Source: Actinomadura sp. CNU-125 (GTDB lineage Bacteria > Actinomycetota > Actinomycetes > Streptosporangiales > Streptosporangiaceae). Taken from it: a DNA stretch of 58,995 nucleotides. The notes beneath the pieces were generated by a model. That model searched no databases. It was not told the origin of the DNA and worked only from the letters and a program-made list of their open reading frames with translations. A program made the translations under genes and the position numbers. Shown piece after piece: positions 26,877-35,181 of the stretch (position 1 is its first letter; each line of letters begins with the position of its first letter). The stretch lies in NCBI RefSeq assembly GCF_001942465.1, contig NZ_MKJY01000210.1, forward strand, positions 1-58,995, in the 5' to 3' direction.

Positions 26877-27311
26877 TCAGTCCTTCAGTGCGGGGGTGTC
26901 GGAGTCGCCGCGATGCCGCAGCGCGCCGGGAGTGTCCTTGAGCGTGCGGCGTGTCCGCTTCGCGCCCTCGATCTTGCCGATGAGGCGCTTGGCGACCAGT
27001 CCCAGCACGAGGGCGAGCAGCAGGTACAGGCCGGCGACCACCAGGAACGCCGCCCAGGCCCAGCCGTTCCACCACTCGGCGAGGCCGAGCGCCAGGGCGA
27101 TCGACAGCAGGATCACGATGATCCCACCGATCAGCGCGGCGATGACGAGCATCACACCACTGATCGCGCCCTTCTTCGCGTCCGACTTGAGCTCCATCTT
27201 GGCCAGCTCCATCTCCGCCCTGACCAGGTCGGATACGTTGCTGGACGCCAGCGCGACGAGCTCGCCGAGGGACTTGTCCCCGACCTGCTCGTCCGGCGTT
27301 GCCTCGGACAT
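26877..27311 (-). CDS. Phage holin superfamily / actinobacterial Holin-X membrane protein
   Basis: A 144-residue protein of the Holin_X (PF07332-like) group. An N-terminal amphipathic region (SLGELVALASSNVSDLVRAE-MELAKMELK) precedes two membrane helices (ISGVMLVIAALIGGIIVILL and WAAFLVVAGLYLLLALVLGL) and a basic tail. The ATG at 27311 has GGAGAA upstream. Despite the name this is a chromosomal housekeeping-type gene in actinobacteria, with no phage genes around it. It is 27 bases upstream of the hydrolase on the same strand, so probably in that operon. Confidence 0.85.
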   Translation of the reverse strand: MSEATPDEQVGDKSLGELVALASSNVSDLVRAEMELAKMELKSDAKKGAISGVMLVIAALIGGIIVILLSIALALGLAEWWNGWAWAAFLVVAGLYLLLALVLGLVAKRLIGKIEGAKRTRRTLKDTPGALRHRGDSDTPALKD

Positions 27312-27407
27312 ATCGCTGTTCTCCTTCCAGAGCCCCCGGCCGCCACCGCGTCCAGCCTGACAGCCGGACGGCACGTCCGGCCACCCGGTGTCACCGCGTC
27401 ACCCCGG

Positions 27408-28658
27408 TCAGTCGGAGAGCTGCGCGCGGGCGCGCGTCCTCCTCCGGAAGACGACGGTGGCGGCCGCCGAGGCGAGCACGCTCGCGATCAGGACCGCAGT
27501 CGTCACTCTCTCCAATTGTGACGGGTCGGTATAGGCCAAACCGCCGATCAGCAGTGAAACGGTGAAACCCACCCCGGCGAGCATCGCGACCCCCGCGATC
27601 TCACGCCAGTGCAGATCCGCTCCGAGCGTGGCCAGACCGAACCGGACCGCCAGCCAGGCCCCGCCGAAGACCCCCACGAACTTACCGATCACCAAACCGG
27701 CGATCACGCCCAGGGCGATCCGATCGGTGAACACATCGCCCAGCGCGGACGCGCTCAGCGTCACGCCCGCCGACAGGAACGCGAACACCGGCACGGCGAA
27801 CCCCGCCGAGAACGGGCGCAGGGCGTGGTCGGCCCGCTCGGCGTTCGTGGGCCGCCCGTCCGGCGACTCCTTCGGGCTGGTGAGCATCCCGAGCGCCACT
27901 CCGGCGACCGTCGCGTGCACACCGCTCTTGAACACGAAGTACCAGGCGAGGACGGCCAGCGGCACGTACACCCACGGGGACCGGACGCCGCGGAACTGCA
28001 GGAACCCGTACACCGCGATCAGTGCGACGCCGAGGCCGAGCCAGCCCCAATTCATCGTGTTCGTGTAGAACAGCGCGATGATCGTGATGGCGATCAGGTC
28101 GTCGACGACGGCGAGGGTCAGCAGGAACGCGCGCAGCGGCGCCGGGCACGCCGAGAACGTCACCGCGAGCACGGCGAGCGCGAACGCGATATCGGTCGCC
28201 GTCGGGATCGCCCAGCCCCGCGAGGCCCCGGATTCGCCCGCGCTGACCAGCAGGAAGATGAGCGCGGGGAGCACGACGCCCGCCGTGGCGGCGAGCACCG
28301 GCAGCGCGGCGTCGCGCGCTTTGCGCAACTCGCCGTGGGTGAGCTCTTCGCGGAGTTCCAGGCCGGCGAGGAAGAAGAAGACCGCCAGCAGCCCGCCGGA
28401 CGCCCAGTGCGCCAGATCCATGTGCCCGATGTTCAGCCACGACGGGCTGAACTCGAAGTGCTGCAGGTCGTAGTACGCGTCCGACCAGGGGGTGTTGGCC
28501 CAGATGAGCGCGGCGGCCAGCAGCATGATGATGCCGCCGACCGTTTCCAGGCGCAGCGCGTGGGCGACCTGCCGGCCGTAGCGGACGGTCGGACGGAACG
28601 GCCAGACGGCGGCGACGGGACGGCGCGTGCGGCTGCGGGTGGCGGACGGGCGCGGCAA
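27408..28658 (-). CDS. nhaA: Na+/H+ antiporter NhaA
   Basis: A 416-residue sodium-proton antiporter with about 12 membrane segments. Diagnostic stretches are FFFLAGLELREELTHGELR, AIPTATDIAFALAVLAVTFS and LAVVDDLIAITIIALFYT, the last containing the paired aspartates that bind Na+/H+. No ATG or GTG lies near the start of homology, so TTG at 28658 is proposed, six bases after a GGGGG run; the N-terminus is therefore uncertain. It is followed by a short gap and then the Holin-X gene on the same strand. It likely maintains pH and sodium balance at the cell membrane. Confidence 0.9.
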   Translation of the reverse strand: MPRPSATRSRTRRPVAAVWPFRPTVRYGRQVAHALRLETVGGIIMLLAAALIWANTPWSDAYYDLQHFEFSPSWLNIGHMDLAHWASGGLLAVFFFLAGLELREELTHGELRKARDAALPVLAATAGVVLPALIFLLVSAGESGASRGWAIPTATDIAFALAVLAVTFSACPAPLRAFLLTLAVVDDLIAITIIALFYTNTMNWGWLGLGVALIAVYGFLQFRGVRSPWVYVPLAVLAWYFVFKSGVHATVAGVALGMLTSPKESPDGRPTNAERADHALRPFSAGFAVPVFAFLSAGVTLSASALGDVFTDRIALGVIAGLVIGKFVGVFGGAWLAVRFGLATLGADLHWREIAGVAMLAGVGFTVSLLIGGLAYTDPSQLERVTTAVLIASVLASAAATVVFRRRTRARAQLSD

Positions 28659-29126
28659 AAGGTACCCCCGGGGCGGTGGACGGCATGACGAAGAGCCGTC
28701 CCGCGGAATGTCACGGGTCGGACCCTGCCGACCAGACTTCCCGGCGCACCTGTCCTCCACCCTACCCGCAAGATCTCGCACCACCCGCGAACAAATCGTG
28801 CGAAATCGCCCACAATCGAGCATCGGTGGCTTCCGCCGCCGAACCCGTGGCCGCCGTGCCGAGGACTGGACGACCCGGACATGCAGGCCCCGCACAGGAC
28901 GAGTCAGACGAACGGGACGCCCGGGACGCCCGGGACGGGCCTGTTCGCGAGCCTCGTCGAACGGGCGGCGCCGCAGAACCGGACGCGGCCGCCCGCCACA
29001 AGCAACCGCACACTGCGGAGCGGAGGCGCGGGGCCCCGCCGGGTGGGGCGTGCGTGCGCCGATCGATGTCGATCGGCGCACCGCTCGTCCGTCCGGTACG
29101 GGCCCCTCGGTCGTGCGGGGAGAGGC
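28659..29126. other. Non-coding region between nhaA and acs
   Basis: About 470 bases without a supported gene. It holds short GGGACGCCC repeats at about 28916-28940, a 13-bp near-palindrome at 29054-29081 described separately, and presumably the nhaA promoter. No promoter can be fixed from sequence. Confidence 0.6.
29054..29081. repeat. 13-bp inverted repeat with 2-base centre
   Basis: Arms GTGCGCCGATCGA and TCGATCGGCGCAC surround TG. The tiny centre makes it more like a protein-binding palindrome than a terminator. It lies between nhaA and the acs terminator. Confidence 0.75.
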
Positions 29127-29159
29127 GCAGGTCCGGAGGGGGCGGCCCTCCGGACCTGC
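29127..29159 (-). terminator. Terminator of acs
   Basis: A perfect 14-bp stem (29127-29140 with 29146-29159) and a 5-base loop lie 24 bases after the acs stop on the minus strand. There is no T-run, as is common for actinobacterial hairpin terminators. Confidence 0.75.
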
Positions 29160-29183
29160 GAACGGTCTCCGGTCAGTCTCCGG

Positions 29184-31148
29184 TCAGTCTTCGGACTTGG
29201 CGCTCGGCAGCTTCTCGGAGATCAGGTCCATGACCGTGCTGTCGGCGAGCGTCGAGACGTCGCCGATGCTGCGGTTCTCCGCGACGTCCCGCAGCAGCCG
29301 CCGCATGATCTTGCCGGACCGGGTCTTCGGCAACTCCGGCACGATCATGATCTGCCGCGGCTTGGCGATCGGCCCGAGCGTCTTGGCCACATGGTCGCGC
29401 AGCTCCTTCAGGAAGTCGTCGCCCTCCACGTCGCCGCCCGCGCTGCCGCGCGGGATGACGAACGACACGATCGCCTGCCCGGTCAGCGGGTCGGTCGCGC
29501 CGACGACCGCCGCCTCCGCGACCTTCGGGTGCGACACCAGCGCCGACTCCACCTCGGTCGTCGAGATGTTGTGGCCCGACACCAGCATCACGTCGTCGAC
29601 CCGGCCGAGCAGCCAGATGTCGCCGTCGTCGTCCTTCTTGGCGCCGTCGCCCGCGAAGTACAGGCCCTCGAACCGCGACCAGTACGTCTTCACGTACCGC
29701 TCGTCGTCGCCCCAGATCGTGCGGAGCATCGACGGCCACGGCTCCTTGACCACGAGGAACCCGCCGCCGCCGTTCGGCACCGGGGTGCCCTGGTCGTCGA
29801 CGACGTCCGCGGCGATGCCCGGCAGCGGACGCATCGCCGCGCCCGGCTTGCCCTCGGTGACCCCCGGCAGCGGGCTGATCATGATGCTGCCGGTCTCGGT
29901 CTGCCACCAGGTGTCGACCACCGGGGCGCGGCTCGCGCCGATGTGCTCCCGGTACCAGACGTACGCCTCCGGGTTGATCGGCTCGCCCACGCTGCCGATC
30001 ACCCGCAGCGACGACAGGTCGTGCTCCGCCGGGATGTCGTCGCCCCACTTCATGAACGTCCGGATCGCCGTCGGCGCCGTGTAGAACAGCGACACCTTGT
30101 ACTTCGCGATGATCTCCCACCAGCGGCCCTGGTGGGGAGTGTCGGGCGTCCCCTCGTACATGACGCTCGTAGCGCCGTTCGCCAGCGGCCCGTACACGAT
30201 GTAGGAGTGGCCGGTCACCCAGCCGATGTCGGCCGAGCACCAGTACACGTCCGTGTCCGGCTTCAGGTCGAACACCGCGTAATGCGTGTAGGCCGTCTGC
30301 GTCAGGTACCCGCCCGTGGTGTGCAGGATCCCCTTCGGCTTACCCGTCGTCCCCGACGTGTACAGGATGTAGAGCGGATGCTCGGCGTCGACCGGCTCGG
30401 GGGCGTGCTCGTCGCTCTGCCGCTCCACGATGTCGTGCCACCACACGTCCCGCTCGTGCGCCGCGATCTCCTGGCCCGTCCGCCGGACGACCAGGACGTG
30501 CTCGATCGACGGCGTGTCGGCGACGGCCTCGTCCACGGTCGACTTCAGCGCGGACGCCTTGCCGCGCCGGTACCCGCCGTCCGAGGTGATGACGATCTTC
30601 GCCTGCGCGTCGTCGATGCGGGTGCGCAGCGCGTCCGCGGAGAACCCGCCGAACACGACCGAGTGCGTCGCGCCGATCCGCGCGCACGCCAGCATCGAGA
30701 TCGGCAGCTCGGGGATCATCGGCAGGTAGATCGCGACCCGGTCGCCCTTGCGGACGCCGAGTTCCAGCAGCGCGTTCGCGGCCTTGCTCACCTCACGCTG
30801 CAGGTCGGCGTAGGTGAGCGTGCGGGCGTCGCCCGGTTCGCCCTCCCAGTGGAAGGCGACCTTGCCGCCGTTGCCGGCTTCGACGTGCCGGTCGACGCAG
30901 TTGTACGCGACGTTCAGCTCGCCGCCCACGAACCACTTCGCGAACGGCGGGTTGCTCCAGTCGAGGACCTCGTCCCACGGCTTGGACCAGGACAGCCGCT
31001 CCGCCTGCCGGGCCCAGAAGCCCGGCCGGTCGGCCGCCTCCGCGTAGGCGTCGGCCTTCACGTTCGCCGACTCGGCGAGATCGGCCGGGGGGGCGAAACG
31101 CCGCGTCTCCTGCAAAAGGTTCGACAGTGTCTCTTGGCTCTGGCTCAA
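29184..31148 (-). CDS. acs: Acetyl-CoA synthetase (AMP-forming)
   Basis: A 654-residue adenylate-forming enzyme making acetyl-CoA from acetate, ATP and CoA. It shows [20 protein letters not shown] (P-loop-like ATP motif), [19 protein letters not shown] (acetate/adenylate pocket), the hinge region [16 protein letters not shown] and [11 protein letters not shown] with the catalytic Lys that is acetylated in regulated Acs proteins. The start is TTG at 31148, preceded by GAGGAG at seven bases; an upstream in-frame start would add poorly conserved residues. A Crp-like site lies 130 bases upstream and a strong hairpin follows the gene. Confidence 0.95.
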   Translation of the reverse strand: MSQSQETLSNLLQETRRFAPPADLAESANVKADAYAEAADRPGFWARQAERLSWSKPWDEVLDWSNPPFAKWFVGGELNVAYNCVDRHVEAGNGGKVAFHWEGEPGDARTLTYADLQREVSKAANALLELGVRKGDRVAIYLPMIPELPISMLACARIGATHSVVFGGFSADALRTRIDDAQAKIVITSDGGYRRGKASALKSTVDEAVADTPSIEHVLVVRRTGQEIAAHERDVWWHDIVERQSDEHAPEPVDAEHPLYILYTSGTTGKPKGILHTTGGYLTQTAYTHYAVFDLKPDTDVYWCSADIGWVTGHSYIVYGPLANGATSVMYEGTPDTPHQGRWWEIIAKYKVSLFYTAPTAIRTFMKWGDDIPAEHDLSSLRVIGSVGEPINPEAYVWYREHIGASRAPVVDTWWQTETGSIMISPLPGVTEGKPGAAMRPLPGIAADVVDDQGTPVPNGGGGFLVVKEPWPSMLRTIWGDDERYVKTYWSRFEGLYFAGDGAKKDDDGDIWLLGRVDDVMLVSGHNISTTEVESALVSHPKVAEAAVVGATDPLTGQAIVSFVIPRGSAGGDVEGDDFLKELRDHVAKTLGPIAKPRQIMIVPELPKTRSGKIMRRLLRDVAENRSIGDVSTLADSTVMDLISEKLPSAKSED

Positions 31149-31277
31149 CGCAGTACTCCTCGCTTGCTGAGACGGGTCGCCCGGTATGCCCACTCCACCA
31201 GGAAGGTCCCGCTCTCACAAGCCGTGCTTCCGTGTGTCGAGGCCGCGGTCGCCGGGAGCGCCCGCCCCGATGCTCGC

Positions 31278-31293
31278 TGTGACGATCGACACA
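31278..31293. promoter_or_regulatory. Candidate Crp-binding site upstream of acs
   Basis: TGTGACGATCGACACA fits the Crp consensus TGTGA-N6-TCACA with one mismatch, and the centre CGATCG is palindromic. It lies about 130 bases upstream of the acs start in the acs/Fic-like divergent region. cAMP control of acetate assimilation is known in other bacteria. Confidence 0.5.
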
Positions 31294-31339
31294 ACCCACC
31301 TTCCCAGGTGAACCGCGCCGGAACCGCACGACTCCCGCC

Positions 31340-31348
31340 TGTGGATAA
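31340..31348 (-). promoter_or_regulatory. Perfect DnaA-box 9-mer
   Basis: TTATCCACA on the minus strand, in the acs/Fic-like intergenic region. It is one of three exact copies between 31.3 and 37.8 kb. Confidence 0.5.
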
Positions 31349-31422
31349 CTCCGTGAAAGTCCACGCCCGCGGACCCCCGGGCCGCTGCGTCGGCACCGGC
31401 GGCCACCGCATAAGGTCGGGCC

Positions 31423-32214
31423 GTGACCGATGCCCTAGCGCAAGTAGCGAACCTTCCCGGTGTGGCCGACGCCGTGGCCGACGCGCGGACCGCCGTCGAC
31501 CGGCTGCTCGGTCACCGGATCCTGCGCCGCCGCAGCGCCGAGGTCTCCACGGAATCCGCACTGCGCGGCGCGCGCGCGACGGCCGTCCTCGAAGGCGCCG
31601 ACGTCGCCCTCGAAGTTCTGCGCACCACCGATGACCCCGCCGACCCGATCGTCCACGGGGCCCTGCGCGTGTCCGCCGAACTGGGCTCGCTCGCCGAGAC
31701 GTGGCGGCACGCGCCCCGGCAGGTCCTGGCGCGCCTGCACGTCCTGGCCGCGGCGGACGCGGTGGACGCCGCCGACCTCGGGCGTCCGCGCCCCGACGAC
31801 CGTCCGGTCGAGGACGTCCTCAAGCTGGGCGACCCGCCGTCGGCCGCCGAGGTCGCCGCGCGGCTGGACGCGCTCAGCGGCCTGCTCACCGGGACGTCCA
31901 AGGCGCCGGCCCTCGTCGTCGCCGCGATCGTCCACGGCGAACTGCTCACCCTGCGCCCGTTCGGCTGGGGCGACGGCATCGTCGCCCGCGCCGCGCAGCG
32001 GCTCACGCTCATCGCGCGCGGCCTCGACCCCAAGTCGCTCGCCGCCCCCGAGGTCGGTCACCTGGAACTCGGCGCCGACTACGCGGACGCGCTGCGCGCC
32101 TACGCGTCCGGGACGCCGGAGGGCATGACGACCTGGATCCGGCACTGCTCGGCGGCCGTGGTGGCCGCGGCCCGCGACTCGCAGGCGATCTGCGAAGCCC
32201 TGATGCGCGGCTGA
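31423..32214 (+). CDS. Fic-like domain protein with degenerate catalytic motif
   Basis: A 263-residue helical protein. The C-terminal half carries LVVAAIVHGELLTLRPFGWG-DGIVAR, which aligns position by position with the Fic signature HPFxxGNGRxxR but reads RPFGWGDGIVAR (residues 178-189): the catalytic His is Arg, Asn is Asp and the first Arg is Ile, while Pro, Phe, two Gly and the last Arg remain. It is therefore probably not a working AMP-transferase. GTG at 31423 starts homology. It is divergent from acs and 58 bases before a pentapeptide-repeat gene. A related gene of unknown function occupies this place in other actinobacteria, to my recollection. Confidence 0.7.
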   Translation: MTDALAQVANLPGVADAVADARTAVDRLLGHRILRRRSAEVSTESALRGARATAVLEGADVALEVLRTTDDPADPIVHGALRVSAELGSLAETWRHAPRQVLARLHVLAAADAVDAADLGRPRPDDRPVEDVLKLGDPPSAAEVAARLDALSGLLTGTSKAPALVVAAIVHGELLTLRPFGWGDGIVARAAQRLTLIARGLDPKSLAAPEVGHLELGADYADALRAYASGTPEGMTTWIRHCSAAVVAAARDSQAICEALMRG

Positions 32215-32272
32215 CGCCCGTTCCGAGCGCTCGGGCGCCGGCGGTGTCGGCGGCGTATGTGAACCTGGCGGG

Positions 32273-32887
32273 ATGGCAGATCGCAAGGACGGACGCCCGG
32301 CCCCGCCGACGGAGAGCACGATCGGCGGCGCCGATTGGGACTCGCGCGACCTGACCGGCGAGGAACACGAACGCGTCCTGTTCCTGGACGTGGACATGAC
32401 CGAGGCCCACGGGACGGGTGCGAGTTTCGTCGACTGCACTTTCCGGGGCGTCCGCTTCAACGTCTCGGTTCACACCGACACCGCGTTCATCAACTGCACG
32501 TTCGTCCGTTGCGGTTTCTTCGACTCGACGTTCAACGGATGCAAACTGCTCGGCAGCATGTTCGACGGCTGTACCTACGACCTCATGAAGGTGCAGGGCG
32601 GCGACTGGTCGTTCACCGGTCTGCCGGGCGCCGACCTGCGCCGCGCGTCGTTCACGGACGTGCGCCTGCGGGAGGCGGATCTCACAGGTGCGCGTTGTGC
32701 CGGGGCGACCCTTCGCGGAGTGGATCTGTCCGGGGCCTGGCTTCGGGCGGCCGACCTGTCCCGCTGCGATCTACGTGGAAGCGACATTTCGACCGTTGAC
32801 CCTCGGACGACCGAGATGAAGGGCGCGCGGATCGACCCGCACCAGGCCGTCGTGATCGCCGAATCGCTCGGTCTCGATGTCCGCTGA
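32273..32887 (+). CDS. Pentapeptide-repeat protein
   Basis: A 204-residue right-handed beta-helix protein. Pentapeptide units of the A(D/N)LxX type are clear in the second half (LPGADLRRASFTDVRLREAD, LTGARCAGATLRGVDLSGAW, LRAADLSRCDLRGSD); the first half has Cys/Phe-rich variants (FVDCTFRGVRF, FINCTFVRCGFFDSTFNGCK). There is no signal peptide. Some family members protect gyrase by DNA mimicry, but the class is diverse and no function can be assigned. It follows the Fic-like gene on the same strand, and a hairpin terminator begins 4 bases after its stop. Confidence 0.88.
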   Translation: MADRKDGRPAPPTESTIGGADWDSRDLTGEEHERVLFLDVDMTEAHGTGASFVDCTFRGVRFNVSVHTDTAFINCTFVRCGFFDSTFNGCKLLGSMFDGCTYDLMKVQGGDWSFTGLPGADLRRASFTDVRLREADLTGARCAGATLRGVDLSGAWLRAADLSRCDLRGSDISTVDPRTTEMKGARIDPHQAVVIAESLGLDVR

Positions 32888-32890
32888 GGG

Positions 32891-32913
32891 GTGTTCCGGG
32901 GGTTCCGGAACAC
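32891..32913 (+). terminator. Terminator after the pentapeptide-repeat gene
   Basis: A perfect 9-bp stem GTGTTCCGG/CCGGAACAC with a GGGTT loop begins four bases after the stop codon. Confidence 0.75.
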
Positions 32914-33515
32914 TCGTCTGAATCGTTCCCGAACGTGACGAGCGGCGCCTCGAGAAGAGACGCCGCCGTCGGTCACGTCACACCGGGTTATCAAGCGTGC
33001 ACCTCGAATCCGTCGGATCGGGTCAAGCCCGTCTCGACGCGCCTCCCGCGGCTGGTCGCGCGTGGGTGCCCGGCTGCCGTGCCCGGACAGATGTCCGTAC
33101 TTCTGGTGTACGCCCCATTTGCCCAGATGGCAAGGCCCATTCGGGAAAACGCCGACGACCCGCCTCGCGGGACGTCCGACCGGCCGCCGGGGCGGCTTCC
33201 GGTCGGCCCCCGCCATTTCGGGCTAACCGCAACTATCCCTCAAGTCCGAAATCGATCACGGACGGTGATGATTGCTTTTTGGTTGCGGCGCACGAACGAT
33301 CTTTGCCGTTCCGGTACGCTCCCACTTCCGTCTCGTTGCGCGCCCACGCGCGCGTCGAGAGGGGCGAAGCGGTCGTCCTCGGTCGCCGGACGGTGTGATC
33401 GTTCTGACCAGATGAGAAAAAACGCCGTCTTGTGGGCGAGTTCGCGACTCGACGGAACTCTCGACGGTCGGGCAGCATATGTTGTATCCGCCTAGACTGG
33501 TGATGCGGCGACTTT
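32914..33515. other. Non-coding region upstream of the 6C RNA
   Basis: About 600 bases with lower GC than the surroundings. Open frames here have no homology or codon bias like the neighbours, so none is called. A possible -10 (TAGACT) is at 33493-33498, without a clear -35. It probably holds promoters for the small RNA and the ssd-tad operon. Confidence 0.55.
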
Positions 33516-33535
33516 GCCCGTCCTATAGGACGGGC
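33516..33535. promoter_or_regulatory. Perfect 20-bp palindrome upstream of the 6C RNA
   Basis: GCCCGTCCTATAGGACGGGC is fully self-complementary with no loop, so it is more like an operator than a terminator. It lies about 25 bases before the first conserved part of the small RNA and 250 bases before ssd. Confidence 0.6.
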
Positions 33536-33556
33536 TTGCGTCCGGTTTAGCCCGAT

Positions 33557-33704
33557 CTCCCCAGAGTCTTTCTTGGGAAAGCGGACCGGCTCTACCCCCC
33601 CGGAGCCGGATCCGTTCGGCGACCCCCGCTCTCCCCCCCCGGCGGGGGTCGCCCAATCTCACGCGGGCGGGCGCGCGGCCACCCCTCGGCCGCGCCCGCC
33701 CGCG
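33557..33704 (+). ncRNA. 6C-type small RNA with C-rich loops
   Basis: Two adjacent hairpins have C-run loops. Arms CCGGCTC (33586-33592) and GAGCCGG (33603-33609) enclose seven C; arms GGCGACCCCCGC (33618-33629) and GCGGGGGTCGCC (33642-33653) enclose eight C. This is the hallmark of the actinobacterial 6C RNA (B11 in M. tuberculosis, which also lies next to the ssd gene). A third long GC stem (33662-33680 with 33688-33704) is a plausible terminator. Known 6C RNAs act on G-rich ribosome sites of mRNAs through their C loops. The 5' end is approximate. Confidence 0.85.
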
Positions 33705-33707
33705 AAG

Positions 33708-33716
33708 TTATCCACA
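33708..33716 (+). promoter_or_regulatory. Perfect DnaA-box 9-mer
   Basis: TTATCCACA lies between the 6C terminator and the ssd leader. It is the second of three exact copies in this part of the window. Confidence 0.5.
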
Positions 33717-33759
33717 GGTTCGCGAAAGCGGGCGCTGCCGTCCGGCGCCGCCGCAAGGT

Positions 33760-33785
33760 GGAGACCTCCGAAGGAAGGAGTCTCC
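33760..33785 (+). promoter_or_regulatory. RBS-sequestering leader hairpin of ssd
   Basis: GGAGA-C-CTCC (33760-33769) can pair with GGAG-TCTCC (33777-33785), the latter being the Shine-Dalgarno region directly before the ATG at 33786. Nine pairs with a bulged C would hide the ribosome site. This suggests translational control of ssd and, through coupling, of the tad genes; it is a prediction from sequence only. Confidence 0.5.
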
Positions 33786-34861
33786 ATGAACCTCGCGGCT
33801 TTGATCATCACCGGTGATCCCGGCACCGCCGACGCACTGCTCCGGCTCGCCGCCGCGGCCGACGCCCACGCCGAGGTCGCTCACGACGTCGGCGAGGCCC
33901 GTCCCGCGTGGACGTGGCCCGCGCTCGTCCTCGTGGGCGCCGTCGCCGCCGCGGACGTCGCGGCGAGCGGCCTGCCGCGCAGAGCGGGCGTCGTCCTGGT
34001 GACCGGCGCCGCCACCGCCGACCCCTACCGGATGGCGGTCCGGGCCGGAGCACAGGACGTCGCCGTCCTGCCCGACCACGAAGACTGGCTGATCGGCGCG
34101 TTCGCCACCGCCGCCGAACCCGACGCGAACAGAGCCGCCGTCGTCGGCGTCGTCGGGGCCCGCGGCGGTGCGGGCTCAGCGTCCTCGCCACCACCCTCGC
34201 CGTCACCGCCGCGGGCACCGGCCTGCGCACCCTCCTCGCCGACGCGGACCCCTTCGGCGGCGGCGTCGACCTCCTCCTCGGTCTCGAAGAGCACGAAGGC
34301 GTCCGCTGGCCCGACCTCGCCGAACGGCGCGGCCGGCTCGGCGCCGACGCCCTGCGCGAGACCCTCCCCGGCGACGGCGACCTGTCCGTCCTGTCCTGGC
34401 GGCGCGGCGAACCCGTCCCGCTCACCGGGGAGGCGGTGACGTCCCTGTTCGAGGCTGCGCTCCGCGGCTTCGACCTCGTCGTCGCCGACGTCCCCCGCTA
34501 CCCCGGCGAGCTCGGCCGCGCCGCGCTGCGCGCCGCCGACGTCACCTACCTGCTCGTCCCGGCCGAGGTCCGCGCCACGGTGGCCGCCGACGGCCTCGCC
34601 GCCGCGCTCCGCCGCGAGACCACCGACCTGCGCCTGGTCGTCCAGGGCCCGTCGCCCGGCGGCCTGACCTCCGACGACGTCGTCAGAGCCCTCGGCCTCC
34701 CGTCCGCGGGCGCCTTCGACCGCGACCGGCGCCTACCGGCCGCCCTCGACGAGGGCGAACTCGCCGCCGTGACCCGCCGCGGCCCCCTGACCGACTTCTG
34801 CCGCCGCCTCCTGGACGACCTCTCCCTGCAGCCCTGCGCCTACCAGGAGGAAGCCGCATGA
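33786..34861 (+). CDS. ssd: Ssd/CpaE-like septum-site/pilus-positioning protein (one frameshift)
   Basis: About 358 residues of the Ssd (Rv3660c)/CpaE MinD-like family. The N-terminal receiver-like half (MNLAALIITGDPGTADALLR onward) leads to VVGVVGARGGAG, a degenerate P-loop lacking the usual GKTT. At 34173 one base is missing, and the frame changes to LSVLATTLAVTAAGTGLRTL-LADADPFGGGVDLLLGLEE, which is classic for the family. FDLVVADVPRY supplies the Walker B-like strand. ATG at 33786 follows a strong AAGGAG. It heads the ssd-tad operon and overlaps the next gene by ATGA. It probably places the pilus machinery or influences septation, by homology. Confidence 0.85.
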
Positions 34862-35181
34862 ACAAGCAAAACGAACCCGCACCACCCCGGCCGTCCGCAC
34901 CGAGCCCGTCCCATACCCCAAGCAGACCAAGCCCCTCAGGCACAGCCACCCGCCCATCGGACGCTCCAGGCGTCTCGGGCGGTCCGCGCCTCAGGGCACC
35001 TCTGAACCCGCCGAGCAACTCAGGATCGCCGGGCGACCGAGCGGCACGCGCAATCGGACGGAATCGGCGGCGGACGTCCGACCGGGAGGCGGCAGTCATG
35101 GACCGTCGTCGCGGACGCCCCATCGAGCATCTCGCGCACAGCGGCCGGACGCGGCACGTGCAGAAAGGCAGTACGGCATGA
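34858..35181 (+). CDS. Small Pro/Ser/Arg-rich protein between ssd and tadA
   Basis: A 107-residue predicted protein (MNKQNEPAPPRPSAPSPSHT onward), disordered and rich in Pro, Ser and Arg, without domains or membrane segments. Support for a real gene is structural: AGGAGG precedes its ATG at 34858, it overlaps the ssd stop as ATGA, and its own stop (35179-35181) overlaps the tadA ATG. It thus fills the coupled operon exactly. I do not recognise a family, and M. tuberculosis has no counterpart that I know of. It could alternatively be a leader that only couples translation. Confidence 0.6.
   Translation: MNKQNEPAPPRPSAPSPSHTPSRPSPSGTATRPSDAPGVSGGPRLRAPLNPPSNSGSPGDRAARAIGRNRRRTSDREAAVMDRRRGRPIEHLAHSGRTRHVQKGSTA

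Noticed and set aside
26877..27311. Holin-family gene as a prophage marker
   Set aside because: Holin-X proteins are common chromosomal actinobacterial membrane proteins and no phage gene is near.
28881..31634. Over 900-codon plus-strand frame opposite acs
   Set aside because: Antisense shadow of acs, low complexity and no start signal.
32935..33495. Open frame in the gap before the 6C RNA
   Set aside because: No ribosome site, no domain, and codon use unlike the neighbours.
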